64,000 nucleotides of DNA from Rubripirellula tenax. Lineage in GTDB: Bacteria > Planctomycetota > Planctomycetia > Pirellulales > Pirellulaceae. Within the stretch, counting starts at the first letter, position 1. The number at the start of each line of letters is the position of its first letter. The notes below the pieces were generated by a model. It worked only from the letters and a program-made list of their open reading frames with translations, was not told the DNA's origin and ran no database searches. Where the stretch lies: the NCBI RefSeq assembly GCF_007860125.1, contig NZ_SJPW01000012.1, positions 1 through 64,000 on the forward strand, in the 5' to 3' direction. Made by a program: the position numbers and the translations under genes. This document shows positions 17,608 through 26,377 of this stretch, in pieces.

Positions 17608-18168
17608 ATGAACACGATACAGACTTTAGATCTGAGGTTGATGCTTGTGGTTTTGGTGGCAGTTTCTGGCTGCGTTCCGAGTGCAGGCAAAACGAGCAAG
17701 CTAGAAGACCGCACCGTTGAGGAACTGTTCGCTTGTTGGAGTGAAGCACAAACGCAAAGAGACTGGGCGACCTGGTTTGAATGCATGACTCCGGAAGCGA
17801 GAGAATCGCAAGCGACTGGTTTGCTGTTTTCCGCACCTTTGGTCGTTTCATTTGCGAAATCAAAAGCAGAAGGCAGCGTAAGCCAGAATTCTGGTGAGTT
17901 GGACGCCTGGATCACTGAGGCGGAACGTCTTTTGCAAACAGCGGATGAGAATGATCGCTTCGTGCTCGAGATGATGACTCATCTCGATCGACGCGAGAAC
18001 CCAAGAGGAATGGACCACATGGACGAAGAACGAACCTTGGAAATTACAGAGAGGTCCGCGGATAGGGCAAAGGGGAAAGTAAAAAAGGATGGCAGGTCTT
18101 CTGGCCAAATATGGTTCACCCGAATCAACGGACGCTGGCGCATTGAGCTAACCTTGGGCGGCACTTGA
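17608..18168 (+). CDS. Putative lipoprotein, unknown function
   Basis: The 186-residue product begins with a signal peptide ending in a lipobox (VLVAVSGC, cleavage before Cys 22), so it should be a lipid-anchored envelope protein. The mature part is charged and helical with a short C-terminal beta segment (GQIWFTRINGRWRIELTLGG) that resembles the end of small secreted domains with an SnoaL/NTF2-like fold. EELFACWSEAQTQRDWATWFECMTPEAR near the N-terminus of the mature part also fits an NTF2-like protein; this sequence is quoted in two overlapping pieces of a helix pair. The family assignment is tentative. It lies 21 bases downstream of the possible immunity-like gene. Confidence 0.6.
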   Translation: MNTIQTLDLRLMLVVLVAVSGCVPSAGKTSKLEDRTVEELFACWSEAQTQRDWATWFECMTPEARESQATGLLFSAPLVVSFAKSKAEGSVSQNSGELDAWITEAERLLQTADENDRFVLEMMTHLDRRENPRGMDHMDEERTLEITERSADRAKGKVKKDGRSSGQIWFTRINGRWRIELTLGGT

Positions 18169-18334
18169 TTTCCAGCAAGGGGTAAGCGGACGATGATTGC
18201 GATGAACCTGAGGCAGCTTATGGTCCGTCCCGGCAGTTGCCCTCGGTTTGTGACCGCCTTCGCACCCGTCACGCTTCCCTGGTTTACGCTACCGCTATTC
18301 GTCTAACCGACACTGCTCTCGGAGCGACCTCACG

Positions 18335-18852
18335 TTGCACGAAACAAATCCGTATGATCCTTCGGGGGCATTCTTGGCGTCGCTTCGCTGGTCGCCGCAC
18401 TCGGTTTCGTTTTTTGGATGCTCAAACTTTCGAGCGGCGTTTCGGCTTTCGTCCTTTCGGTCGCTGGCCTAGTCGCCGCGCCGTACTTACTGATTTGGCT
18501 CGCCTGCCGAAACCTTCAGTTTTGGTTCGCTCGTGTTGTGATCGCACTCGCCCTTGCTGGTTGTTGCGTGCTTGGCGTCTATGCTTTCGACGCGGTTAGC
18601 GAAGACGCACAAGGCGGGCTCAACATTATTTTCGCGTCTATCTACCAACCGGCTGGCAACGACGAAGTCGCCGCGGTGATGTCTGGCGTGCCGATCACCG
18701 CCCGACAGGATGAAACGCTCGGCCGCGTCGCAAATCTCATGTTGAAGCACCAGGTGCATCACATCCCGATCGTAAACAGCAACAAAAAGCTAGTTGGCAT
18801 GGTTTCGTCGATTGAATTCGTTAGGCTAGCTGCTGACGGGCAGGGCGACTAA
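18335..18852 (+). pseudogene. Frameshifted chimeric membrane protein with C-terminal CBS motif
   Basis: Starting at TTG 18335, with ggag ten bases upstream, the frame reads MHETNPYDPSG, an NPY box seen in two other membrane proteins here. It then leaves frame at a run of five G (18364-18368). One extra G would join it to the downstream frame, giving an intact product of about 172 residues. That frame has two or three membrane segments (ILGVASLVAALGFVFW, FVLSVAGLVAAPYLLIW, VVIALALAGCCVLGVY) up to GLNIIFASIYQ. It then switches to a single CBS-like motif (ITARQDETLGRVANLMLKH, HIPIVN, KLVGMVSSIEFVRL). CBS domains usually come in pairs, so this is a half unit fused to a small membrane protein. Without the frameshift an ATG at 18418 gives 144 residues. 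Confidence 0.6.
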
Positions 18853-18896
18853 CGATTTGACCGTTCCTCAAGCACCTTTACCCGAAGGCAAACCGG

Positions 18897-19901
18897 ATGG
18901 CGCTGCGTCTCGTCGAGCTAGTGATCCCCGCGACCTCGGTCGACGCCGTTGCTGAATTGGCGAGTGTCGGCGGTGTGCTGGGTCGCTGGGATGATCAATT
19001 GGCGGGCGACTTGACTCTGATCAGGATGTTGGTCGACGTTCAGCAAACCGAATTGTTGTTGGACGACCTTGAACATCGGTTTGGAAACACGGATGGCTTC
19101 CGAGTGATCTTGTTGCCCATCGAAGCCACGCTGCCGCGTCCGGCCGAACCATCGAAAGAACCAACCGGTGGCGTTCAATCAACAAAATTGTTCGAACGGA
19201 TCAGTCGCGAAGAGCTGTATCATGATATCGCGGAATCGGCCGACATCTCCTGGGTCTTCGCGACCCAAGTGGTGTTGGCCACGATGGTCGCAGCGGTCGG
19301 ACTGATTCGCGACGATACGGCGATCATCATCGGCGCGATGGTGATCGCGCCGCTTCTGGGGCCAAACATGTCGTTGTGTTTTGCGACATGCTTGGGGGAC
19401 ATTGAGCTGGCACGACGGGCGCTCAAAGCAAACGCGGTTGGGCTGACGATCGCGTTAGCAGCGTCGTTGTTCATCGGCCTGGTCTTCGCGATCGACCCCG
19501 AAGGGCCGGCGGTTGCGTCGCGAACGAGCGTGTCGGGTGGCGACATCGTGCTTGCGTTGGCGTCGGGATGTGCCGGTGTGCTCGCATTCACAGCGGGGGC
19601 GCCGTCGGCGTTGATAGGTGTCATGGTCGCCGTAGCGTTGCTTCCGCCGTTCGCGGTTTTCGGTTTGCTTTTGGCGAATGGCGAAATTGAATTGGCTGTC
19701 GGCGCGTTGATGTTGGTCGCAACGAATGTGATTTGTGTGAATCTTGCAGGCGTGTTGACGTTTCAAGTGCAAGGCGTCCGACCGCGAACATGGTGGGAAG
19801 CAGATCGCGCCAAAAAAGCGATGCGAGTTGGGGTGGCCACGTGGTCGACGTTGCTGCTGATCCTGATTGCGCTGATAGCACTTGCAGCGACAAACTCGTG
19901 A
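18897..19901 (+). CDS. DUF389 (TIGR00341-type) membrane protein
   Basis: The 334-residue protein has an N-terminal cytoplasmic domain of about 100 residues followed by about six membrane segments. The family motif is in the first two: DDTAIIIGAMVIAPLLGP, with nearby VFATQVVLATMVAAVGLI. Such proteins are annotated as uncharacterised hydrophobic domain proteins; transport or channel roles have been suggested but not shown. It starts at ATG 18897, 44 bases after the chimeric CBS gene, on the same strand. It is convergent with the GspF-type gene, whose stop lies 51 bases away. Confidence 0.82.
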   Translation: MALRLVELVIPATSVDAVAELASVGGVLGRWDDQLAGDLTLIRMLVDVQQTELLLDDLEHRFGNTDGFRVILLPIEATLPRPAEPSKEPTGGVQSTKLFERISREELYHDIAESADISWVFATQVVLATMVAAVGLIRDDTAIIIGAMVIAPLLGPNMSLCFATCLGDIELARRALKANAVGLTIALAASLFIGLVFAIDPEGPAVASRTSVSGGDIVLALASGCAGVLAFTAGAPSALIGVMVAVALLPPFAVFGLLLANGEIELAVGALMLVATNVICVNLAGVLTFQVQGVRPRTWWEADRAKKAMRVGVATWSTLLLILIALIALAATNS

Positions 19902-19952
19902 CCGGTGAACCGATTCGTCAACGAGTCTTTGCGGATTCGATTCGACACTCGA

Positions 19953-21167
19953 TTAAAGCGACGTGCTGCTTTTGAGCACCGGTACCAGCAACGCCATGAC
20001 GACGCCGAGTACCAAAATGGCCATCACCAAGAGCATCATCGGTTCGAGCAAACGCACGAACAGGTCGAGTCGCCGGAAAGTCGTCTTCTCTAGCGAGTCG
20101 GCGATATCGGGCAGGACCGTATCGAGCGAGTTGCTTTCCTCGCCGACGCTGATCATTTCGGCGACAGATTGCGGAAAATAGCCACTGTTGCGAAGCGGCG
20201 ACGCCAAACTTTCACCGCTCTTGATATTCTCGGTCGCGTCGGCGATCGAACGCGACAGCAACCGATTGCCTGCCGCCGACCCGGCAATCTCCAACGATCG
20301 CAAAATCGGCACACCGTTACCAAGTAACGTTCCCAAAACGCGGCAGAAGCGGGCCACCGCCAGGCTCATCAGAATTTCGCCCAGAACGGGGATTTTCAAC
20401 TTCACTCGGTCGGCCAGTTCTTTGCCAGCTTCCGATTTCAGCTTCGCGTTGACGATCACAAGACCGATGGCGGCGGCGACCAGTAGGATCCAACCATAGC
20501 TTTGCAAAAAATTGCTGAAGTTGAGCAACCATTCCGTCATCACCGGCATTTCGCCCTTCTTACGAAGCCGTTCAAACAGCATGTCGAACTTCGGCACAAA
20601 GAAAACCAACAGTGCTGACAACACCACGCTGCCGACCGAGAACAGAAAGATTGGGTACGCCATTGCGCTGACCGTTCGGCCCTTCAGATCTTCCTGCAAT
20701 TCGGTGAAAGCGCCGACGCGTTCGAGAGCATCTTCCAAAAATCCGCCCTCGCTGCCCGCGCGGACCATATTGCATCCCATGTCGCTAAAGACTTTGGGAT
20801 ACCGGGCCATCGCGTCGCCTAGCGTCTGGCCGTCTTCGACCTTGCCCTTGATGTCGGTGATCACTTCCTTCAGCGTTGCGCTGCCCGATTGGTTTGACAG
20901 CACTGTCAGCGACCGAATCATCGGCACGCCGGCGCGCAGCAACGAAGCGAGTTGGTTATAGAACATCGCCATCGTTTGGCCGCTAACCTTTTTCTTGCGG
21001 CCGCCGAGCACCGCCATCGACGATCCGGACGAAGCGTCTTTGACTTCGACCGGAAACAACGACCGTTCCGACAACTGCGTGGCGGCCTCACGCTCGTTTG
21101 CCGCATCCAGCGTCCCGACGATCTGCTTGCCCGACATGTCGCGAGCGGTGTAGGAGAAGACAGGCAT
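19953..21167 (-). CDS. Type II secretion / type IV pilus inner membrane protein, GspF/PilC type
   Basis: The 404-residue product has the duplicated T2SSF layout: MPVFSYTARD at the start, two copies of a helical cytoplasmic domain (FYNQLASLLRAGVPMIRSL and FCRVLGTLLGNGVPILRSL) and three membrane segments, the last at the C-terminus (LVMAILVLGVVMALLVPV). It would be the inner-membrane platform onto which the ATPase docks. The start at ATG 21167 matches the family N-terminus; a longer frame to 21305 runs through the palindromic repeat and is not protein-like. It is the last gene of the minus-strand set secretin-like, GspE, GspF. Confidence 0.92.
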   Translation of the reverse strand: MPVFSYTARDMSGKQIVGTLDAANEREAATQLSERSLFPVEVKDASSGSSMAVLGGRKKKVSGQTMAMFYNQLASLLRAGVPMIRSLTVLSNQSGSATLKEVITDIKGKVEDGQTLGDAMARYPKVFSDMGCNMVRAGSEGGFLEDALERVGAFTELQEDLKGRTVSAMAYPIFLFSVGSVVLSALLVFFVPKFDMLFERLRKKGEMPVMTEWLLNFSNFLQSYGWILLVAAAIGLVIVNAKLKSEAGKELADRVKLKIPVLGEILMSLAVARFCRVLGTLLGNGVPILRSLEIAGSAAGNRLLSRSIADATENIKSGESLASPLRNSGYFPQSVAEMISVGEESNSLDTVLPDIADSLEKTTFRRLDLFVRLLEPMMLLVMAILVLGVVMALLVPVLKSSTSL

Positions 21168-21275
21168 GGAGTGAGTTAGTTTTTGGGCGTTAGGTTTTAG
21201 GGAACAGGAAAGAAGAAGGCACGGTGGTAAATCGATTAGGCGCGTACTTGGTACTGAACAGGGTTTCAATACCGA

Positions 21276-21340
21276 AAAACGTGGGATAGGCTTCCAGCCT
21301 GTCAAGACTGAAACGACAGGCTGGAAGCCTATCCCACGTT
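21276..21340. repeat. 27-base-arm palindromic element (REP-like)
   Basis: Two perfect 27-base arms (21276-21302 and 21314-21340) are separated by an 11-base loop. The core (aggctggaagcctatccc and its complement) is a sequence I associate with interspersed repeats in Rhodopirellula-type genomes; that part rests on memory. It lies between the GspE-type and GspF-type genes and would form a very stable RNA hairpin in their transcript. Confidence 0.9.
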
Positions 21341-21369
21341 TGATAATCTGTGTGCTAGCGCTGAACCGC

Positions 21370-23058
21370 TTACATTTGCTCTCCCTTGGTGACGCGAAGG
21401 ACTTCGTCGACGCTGCTGTCGCCCGCGACGACCTTATCCCATGCGTCCATCCGCAGCGTTCGCATTCCGTTTTTCACTGCGGCGCGACGGATGTCCCAAC
21501 TGCTAGCCCGCTCTTGGGCCAACTGGCGAATGTCATCGTTGGTGACCAACAATTCGTAAATACCCATTCGCCCGCTGTATCCGAATCCGCGGCATTCGCG
21601 GCATCCGACGGGGCGATAGATTTGTCCATCGCCAAGGCTATCCCACGCAAAGTCCGGCGGCGCGTCGTCGGAGGTGGGCGTGAACGGTTCTTTGCAATGT
21701 TTGCACAACCGACGAAGCAGCCGCTGGGCCATCACGGCTTCGACCGTTCCGGCTACCAAAAAGGGCTCGACGCCCATATCGCCCATCCGAGTGAACGCGC
21801 CCGACGCGTCGTTGGTGTGCAACGTGCTAAACACCAAGTGCCCGGTCAAGGAAGCTTGAATCGCGTTCTCGGCGGTTTCCAAGTCGCGAATTTCCCCGAC
21901 CAAAACGACGTCGGGGTCGTGACGCAAAATGCTGCGAAGCGACGCCGCAAACGTCAAGCCGATCTTGGGGTGAACTTGAATTTGGTTGATGCCGTCCAAC
22001 TGATACTCGACGGGGTCTTCGGTCGTGATGATCTTGGTCGCCGGCGAACGGATCTGCAGCAAGCTGCTGTACAGCGTCGTCGTTTTACCTGAACCCGTCG
22101 GACCGGTGACCAGGATGATTCCGTGAGGCAGTTCGATGATCTTGCTGAACCGCTGGAAGATGTCGGGCGACATTCCCAAACCTTGCAAGTCGAACTTCAT
22201 CGACGACTTGTCCAAAACCCGCATCACCAGGCTCTCGCCGTGGATCATCGGGATCACGCTCAACCGGATATCCACGTCTCGCCCGTGAACGCGAAGCTTG
22301 ATTCGACCGTCTTGAGGCAATCGTTTTTCGGCGATGTTCAATCTGGCCATGATCTTCAAGCGGCTGATGATCGCCGCTTGAAAACGATTGATTTCCGGAG
22401 GCGTCGGCTGGGTGTGCAGGATCCCGTCGATTCGAAAACGAACGACCAATCCGCTGCCTTGCGACTCGATGTGAACGTCACTGGTCCGCGACTGAATCGC
22501 TTCGAGCAGAATTTCGTTCACCAAACGAACCACCGACGCTTCTTGAGCCATCTCGCTCAGTTCGCTGCCGTCCGATTCGATCTGTTCTAGCAGTTCGACT
22601 TCGTCCTCGGGGCCCTTCGCGGCCATCAAGCCTTCGATCGTCTCGCTACCGACGCCCAAGTGCTGGTTCATCAACCGTGCGATTTCGTCGTTCGCCGCGA
22701 CCACAGGAATGATGTTTTTACCCGTCGCCGAACTGGCTTCATCCAACGGATACAGGTCCAGCGGATCCGAGGTGGCGACCAAAATCGAATCGCCTTCGAA
22801 TCCGATCGGAAACAACGAATTGCGATAGATCAGCTTTTGCGGAAAGCCTTCGAGCGCCTTCAGGTCGACATCGATTTCTCGCAGGTCGACAAAGTCCAAG
22901 CCCACTTCTTCGGCCAACACTCGCAGAGCTTCGCGTTCATCGACATAGCCGAGCGCCACCGCCGTTTGAACAACGTCGCTCGGATCTTTTTGCAGACTCT
23001 GACTCAATTGGTCATCAGTCAACAAACCCCGTCGTCGAAGAATTTCGCCAGCATGCAT
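21370..23058 (-). CDS. Type II secretion / type IV pilus ATPase, GspE/PilB type
   Basis: The 562-residue protein has an N-terminal MshEN/T2SSE-N region (MHAGEILRRRGLLTDDQL), then the secretion ATPase core. Walker A is GPTGSGKTTT (residues 319-327 and on), the Asp box and Walker B lie around VVLVGEIRDLETA, and the His box is FSTLHTNDA. A tetra-cysteine zinc motif (CKHC and CREC, about 30 residues apart) follows, as in PilB and GspE. It would power assembly of a pseudopilus or pilus. I chose ATG 23058; the frame continues to 23250 but that part overlaps the secretin-like gene and is low-complexity. It begins 52 bases after the secretin-like stop. A palindrome separates it from the GspF gene. 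Confidence 0.93.
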   Translation of the reverse strand: MHAGEILRRRGLLTDDQLSQSLQKDPSDVVQTAVALGYVDEREALRVLAEEVGLDFVDLREIDVDLKALEGFPQKLIYRNSLFPIGFEGDSILVATSDPLDLYPLDEASSATGKNIIPVVAANDEIARLMNQHLGVGSETIEGLMAAKGPEDEVELLEQIESDGSELSEMAQEASVVRLVNEILLEAIQSRTSDVHIESQGSGLVVRFRIDGILHTQPTPPEINRFQAAIISRLKIMARLNIAEKRLPQDGRIKLRVHGRDVDIRLSVIPMIHGESLVMRVLDKSSMKFDLQGLGMSPDIFQRFSKIIELPHGIILVTGPTGSGKTTTLYSSLLQIRSPATKIITTEDPVEYQLDGINQIQVHPKIGLTFAASLRSILRHDPDVVLVGEIRDLETAENAIQASLTGHLVFSTLHTNDASGAFTRMGDMGVEPFLVAGTVEAVMAQRLLRRLCKHCKEPFTPTSDDAPPDFAWDSLGDGQIYRPVGCRECRGFGYSGRMGIYELLVTNDDIRQLAQERASSWDIRRAAVKNGMRTLRMDAWDKVVAGDSSVDEVLRVTKGEQM

Positions 23059-23110
23059 GGAAGATCGTTTTCTATTGTCAGTTTCAAGTTTTGAATGATT
23101 GGATTCGCGT

Positions 23111-25969
23111 TTAGCGACCGCCTCGACCGCCACCGCCACCGCCACCGCCTGGACGACCGCCACCACCACCGCCACCACCACCGCCGCCAAATGGCGATCC
23201 GCCACCGCCGCGTCCACCGAACGGACTTCCGCCGCCAGTGTCACCGCCACGAATCGATCGGAAAAATTCCACTCGCCGCTGAATGTCGGCTGCCGATTGT
23301 GCAGCGGCGTCGCCTCCTGGCGACGACGAAGACGCAGTGGAGGAAGACGATCCGGTATCCGACTTTGACGAAGTCGATTTTGCTTGAGTGCCCAATATCG
23401 ACTCGAGCGCCAACTTCAGCACGTCTGGATTGATCGCACCCCGCATGGTGTACGTGCTGATCGTTTCTTCGGTGGTCATTCCGCCTTCGTCCAACTGTTC
23501 CACCAGCGCACGAACTTCATTGAAGTCTTGAGGTGTCGCGATCACGATCAACGAGTTGCTTTTCGCATCGACGGCAATGCCAATCTTTGACGGCGTGCTG
23601 GTTGCGGTTTCGGCATTGCCGCCGCCTCGTCCACCACCACCGCGAAGCGCTTGGATGAAGTCTTGTGGCGAGGGTTGGCCTCCTCCGCCGCCGCCTCGTC
23701 CACCACCGCCGCTGCTACTTTCTTGCCCGACAATGCGGTCACCGAATACAGCCTTCACAACATCAGCGACTTCTTTCGCATCTTGGTAAATCACTGGTAT
23801 CAGCAACGGTTTGGCCGCCGTTTCGATGTCTTCGGGACTCTCTTGGATGTCGATCTTTTCAAGGATCATTTCGATCATCTGCATGTCCGTCGGACCGGCT
23901 TGCACGATCAACGCGTTCAATCGCGGATCGGGAACCATGCTGACGGAGCCTGTCGCTGTAAGAATCGATTTGGCCGATGAAGTTTCACCACCGCCACCAC
24001 CACCCAAGCCCATCAATCCGCCGAGCATGCCGCCACCGAAACCGCCGACCATCGAATCGACGGCCGAAGAAACAGAACTCTCCGCGCCGCCCAGGACTTT
24101 GGAAATCAGTTCGGCGACTTCTTCTGCCTTGACATACTTGAGCCAGAATATGGTTGGCAAATTCGACTGTGCCGCCGAGGGGCCGGCGAGCGAAATCATT
24201 AGATTCTCGAAAGCATCGAGTGCTTCGACGTCGTCTGAGGCGATCAGCATTCCTGCGGGCGTGAATTGGACGATGATGTCCTTGCCGCCAATCGAATACG
24301 TTTGAGTATCGCCAGACGATGGTTCGATTCCGCCATCGTTCTGCATCATCACAAACGTTTGATCAGAGGCTTTCGCGGCAGGATGGCGTGCTTCCGAACC
24401 GATCGTCGGTGGTTCGGGATCATGGCTTGGCATCGGTTCATTGCCGCGGATCACGCGCCGTTCGGGAATGCCGCCAGATCCATTCCCGGCACCGCCGCTC
24501 GCGGGAGCGATGGTTCGAATTTGATTTTCGCGTCCCATCATCGGCCACAAGCCTTGTGCTTGATTCAATGCATCCGTGGCGGCGCGACCGGTGTAGGGAA
24601 GGATGCGAACTTTTTCGTTCATGTCACCGAACTGCGACTCGCCTTCGAGTTCCTCCAGTAGCTGTTCGACTAGGCGGATTTCCGCCGCGGTTCCGCGAAC
24701 CCACAATTTTCCGGTCGTGGGATCACCGTCGACGGTGGGACCTTCACCGCCTTCGGCCGTGACACCAAAGAACTTATTGATGGTCAGCAGGGCTTGTGCC
24801 GGATCGAGTCGACGCAGATCGAGCACCTTGAATTCTTGACCGCTACCTTCCATTTCGGCGATGCTCTTCGTAATCATCTCGTGCGTTTCCGGTCGCGCGA
24901 AAGCAACGATGGCATTGGTCTTTGGGTCGATCGCGATGCGGGCGTCAGGCGTTCCCGCCAGCAACGTTTGCAAGACATCGAACACAGTCGCGCTGTCCGC
25001 ATTCTCGACACGGTGAGTACGAAAACTGGGCAGCGTCACTTCGACACCGTCACCGGCTGCGGCGATCGCGAGCGGCTGATCAGCCTTCGCAATGATCGAT
25101 TCCAACAAACCCGTTTTGCCTGGCAATCCGGTTGCATAAATCCGGTCGCCTAGTGGTCCGATCGAAATGCGGACGTCGTCGGATGCATTGACACCCGACT
25201 CGAGTCCGAGAAGCGGACGTGCAATTTCGAGCAGTTCTTCGGCGCCGCGATGCTTCAAGACGATTTCAACGACGTTCGTATCGGCGACTGATGTGTTGCG
25301 AAGCAGATCGCGGATTGCGATTAACTTACTAGCTGTTTCGGTTACCTTGACTTGGCGAGCACTATCGAGGACGACGACACGCCCCCAGGGACCGATCAGC
25401 AACGCCAGCTCCTCTCTTGCGGCCGTCGGCGTCAGGCTTCCGAGCGGGAAAACGGAACTGACAATGTCGCTCTTACCGCGTTGGTCAAGTTGTTCCGGCT
25501 TAACCAATTCGGCAATTTCGCTGATCAGTTTGTCAGCGTTGGCAACTTCCAAGTCGATCACTTGCAACAGACGCCCGCGGCGAACCAGCGAGTATCCTCG
25601 CTTCATCAGCGAAAGGTTCAGAACATCCAGTGCTTGTTCGGACGAGTACGACCGAGTCGGGTCGGTGAACGTGAACGTTCCCATCGGGATGGCGTCTAAC
25701 TGCAACGACAAATCGGCTTGGTCCGAAAACCATTCCAAAACCGATTTCCAGTCTGCACCGTTGAAATTAAACCGCAGCCCGTCATCGCTGACCGCGACGG
25801 TCGCTGGAACCAGATCGACATCGGAAACAAGCGGCTGGGAACCAGCGTCGTCTTGGGGGGCCGAGGCCTGTTGAGTCTCCGCGATTTCCTGGGCAGCTGC
25901 CGAATTGATCGCAAGTGCGAAACACGTCGCCAGAATCAGAGCGGAAGGATGGAGAAATTTCACGTTCAT
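23111..25969 (-). CDS. Secretin N-domain protein without a visible secretin barrel
   Basis: The roughly 952-residue protein has a signal peptide (MNVKFLHPSALILATCFALA). An STN-like N0 domain follows (WKSVLEWFSDQADLSLQLDA region), then several copies of the secretin N1/N2-type domain with the typical ending (SNSLIVIATPQDF, RLNALIVQAGPTDMQ, TNAIVAFARPET). The canonical C-terminal secretin barrel of about 250 residues is not recognisable. Instead the last 100 residues are Ser/Thr-rich and then extremely Gly-rich (GGGGGGGGG runs). It precedes the GspE and GspF genes in the same direction, so it probably works with them in a secretion or pilus assembly at the outer membrane. The start at ATG 25969 fits the signal peptide better than 26035. 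Confidence 0.8.
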   Translation of the reverse strand: MNVKFLHPSALILATCFALAINSAAAQEIAETQQASAPQDDAGSQPLVSDVDLVPATVAVSDDGLRFNFNGADWKSVLEWFSDQADLSLQLDAIPMGTFTFTDPTRSYSSEQALDVLNLSLMKRGYSLVRRGRLLQVIDLEVANADKLISEIAELVKPEQLDQRGKSDIVSSVFPLGSLTPTAAREELALLIGPWGRVVVLDSARQVKVTETASKLIAIRDLLRNTSVADTNVVEIVLKHRGAEELLEIARPLLGLESGVNASDDVRISIGPLGDRIYATGLPGKTGLLESIIAKADQPLAIAAAGDGVEVTLPSFRTHRVENADSATVFDVLQTLLAGTPDARIAIDPKTNAIVAFARPETHEMITKSIAEMEGSGQEFKVLDLRRLDPAQALLTINKFFGVTAEGGEGPTVDGDPTTGKLWVRGTAAEIRLVEQLLEELEGESQFGDMNEKVRILPYTGRAATDALNQAQGLWPMMGRENQIRTIAPASGGAGNGSGGIPERRVIRGNEPMPSHDPEPPTIGSEARHPAAKASDQTFVMMQNDGGIEPSSGDTQTYSIGGKDIIVQFTPAGMLIASDDVEALDAFENLMISLAGPSAAQSNLPTIFWLKYVKAEEVAELISKVLGGAESSVSSAVDSMVGGFGGGMLGGLMGLGGGGGGETSSAKSILTATGSVSMVPDPRLNALIVQAGPTDMQMIEMILEKIDIQESPEDIETAAKPLLIPVIYQDAKEVADVVKAVFGDRIVGQESSSGGGGRGGGGGGQPSPQDFIQALRGGGGRGGGNAETATSTPSKIGIAVDAKSNSLIVIATPQDFNEVRALVEQLDEGGMTTEETISTYTMRGAINPDVLKLALESILGTQAKSTSSKSDTGSSSSTASSSSPGGDAAAQSAADIQRRVEFFRSIRGGDTGGGSPFGGRGGGGSPFGGGGGGGGGGGRPGGGGGGGGRGGR

Positions 25970-26377
25970 ATTGATTGGAAAGACCGGGTCGGAAGAGAAT
26001 GTTCGGCTCCGGGACATCTTAATCGCCGCTTTCACAGACGAATGCCGGAATCAGATTCGACTGCCAAATGGATGGCCGCGTCGAACGCCCAGGTCGTTTA
26101 ACCCCATTTATTGGCGTGAGTTCTGGTTCCATCGGGCAGTTGCGACCGAATTAGGACGTATTTTCGCAGCCGATCGAGGCATTACGATCGATCCAGCCGT
26201 CACCATCGTTTACTGCTGACAAGACTTGGGCCAGCCACTTCCGGCTGTTAAGATGGCGTCTACCGGAGCCAACCCTCTTTTCCAGGTCCATTGTCCACGT
26301 CCATGTCCATCATCAGGTCGCTGGACTTCGTAGCGGCACGTGACGTTGCGAATCGATCCAGCGGGAACTTGTCTAGA
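25970..26377. other. Divergent promoter region between secretin-like gene and map
   Basis: The 408 bases between the two divergent genes should contain both promoters. No convincing -35/-10 pair and no repeat is seen. Short frames on both strands look like shadows. Confidence 0.35.

Noticed and set aside
15900-18900. Complete integron with several attC sites
   Set aside because: I scanned for RYYYAAC and GTTRRRY pairs. Only single weak matches (for example gtctaac near 18301 and gttaggc near 18822) are present, in the wrong spacing or orientation, and no integrase gene is intact.
23099-26100. Plus-strand frames with His- and Pro-rich repeats
   Set aside because: They are shadows of the Gly-rich coding sequence on the minus strand.
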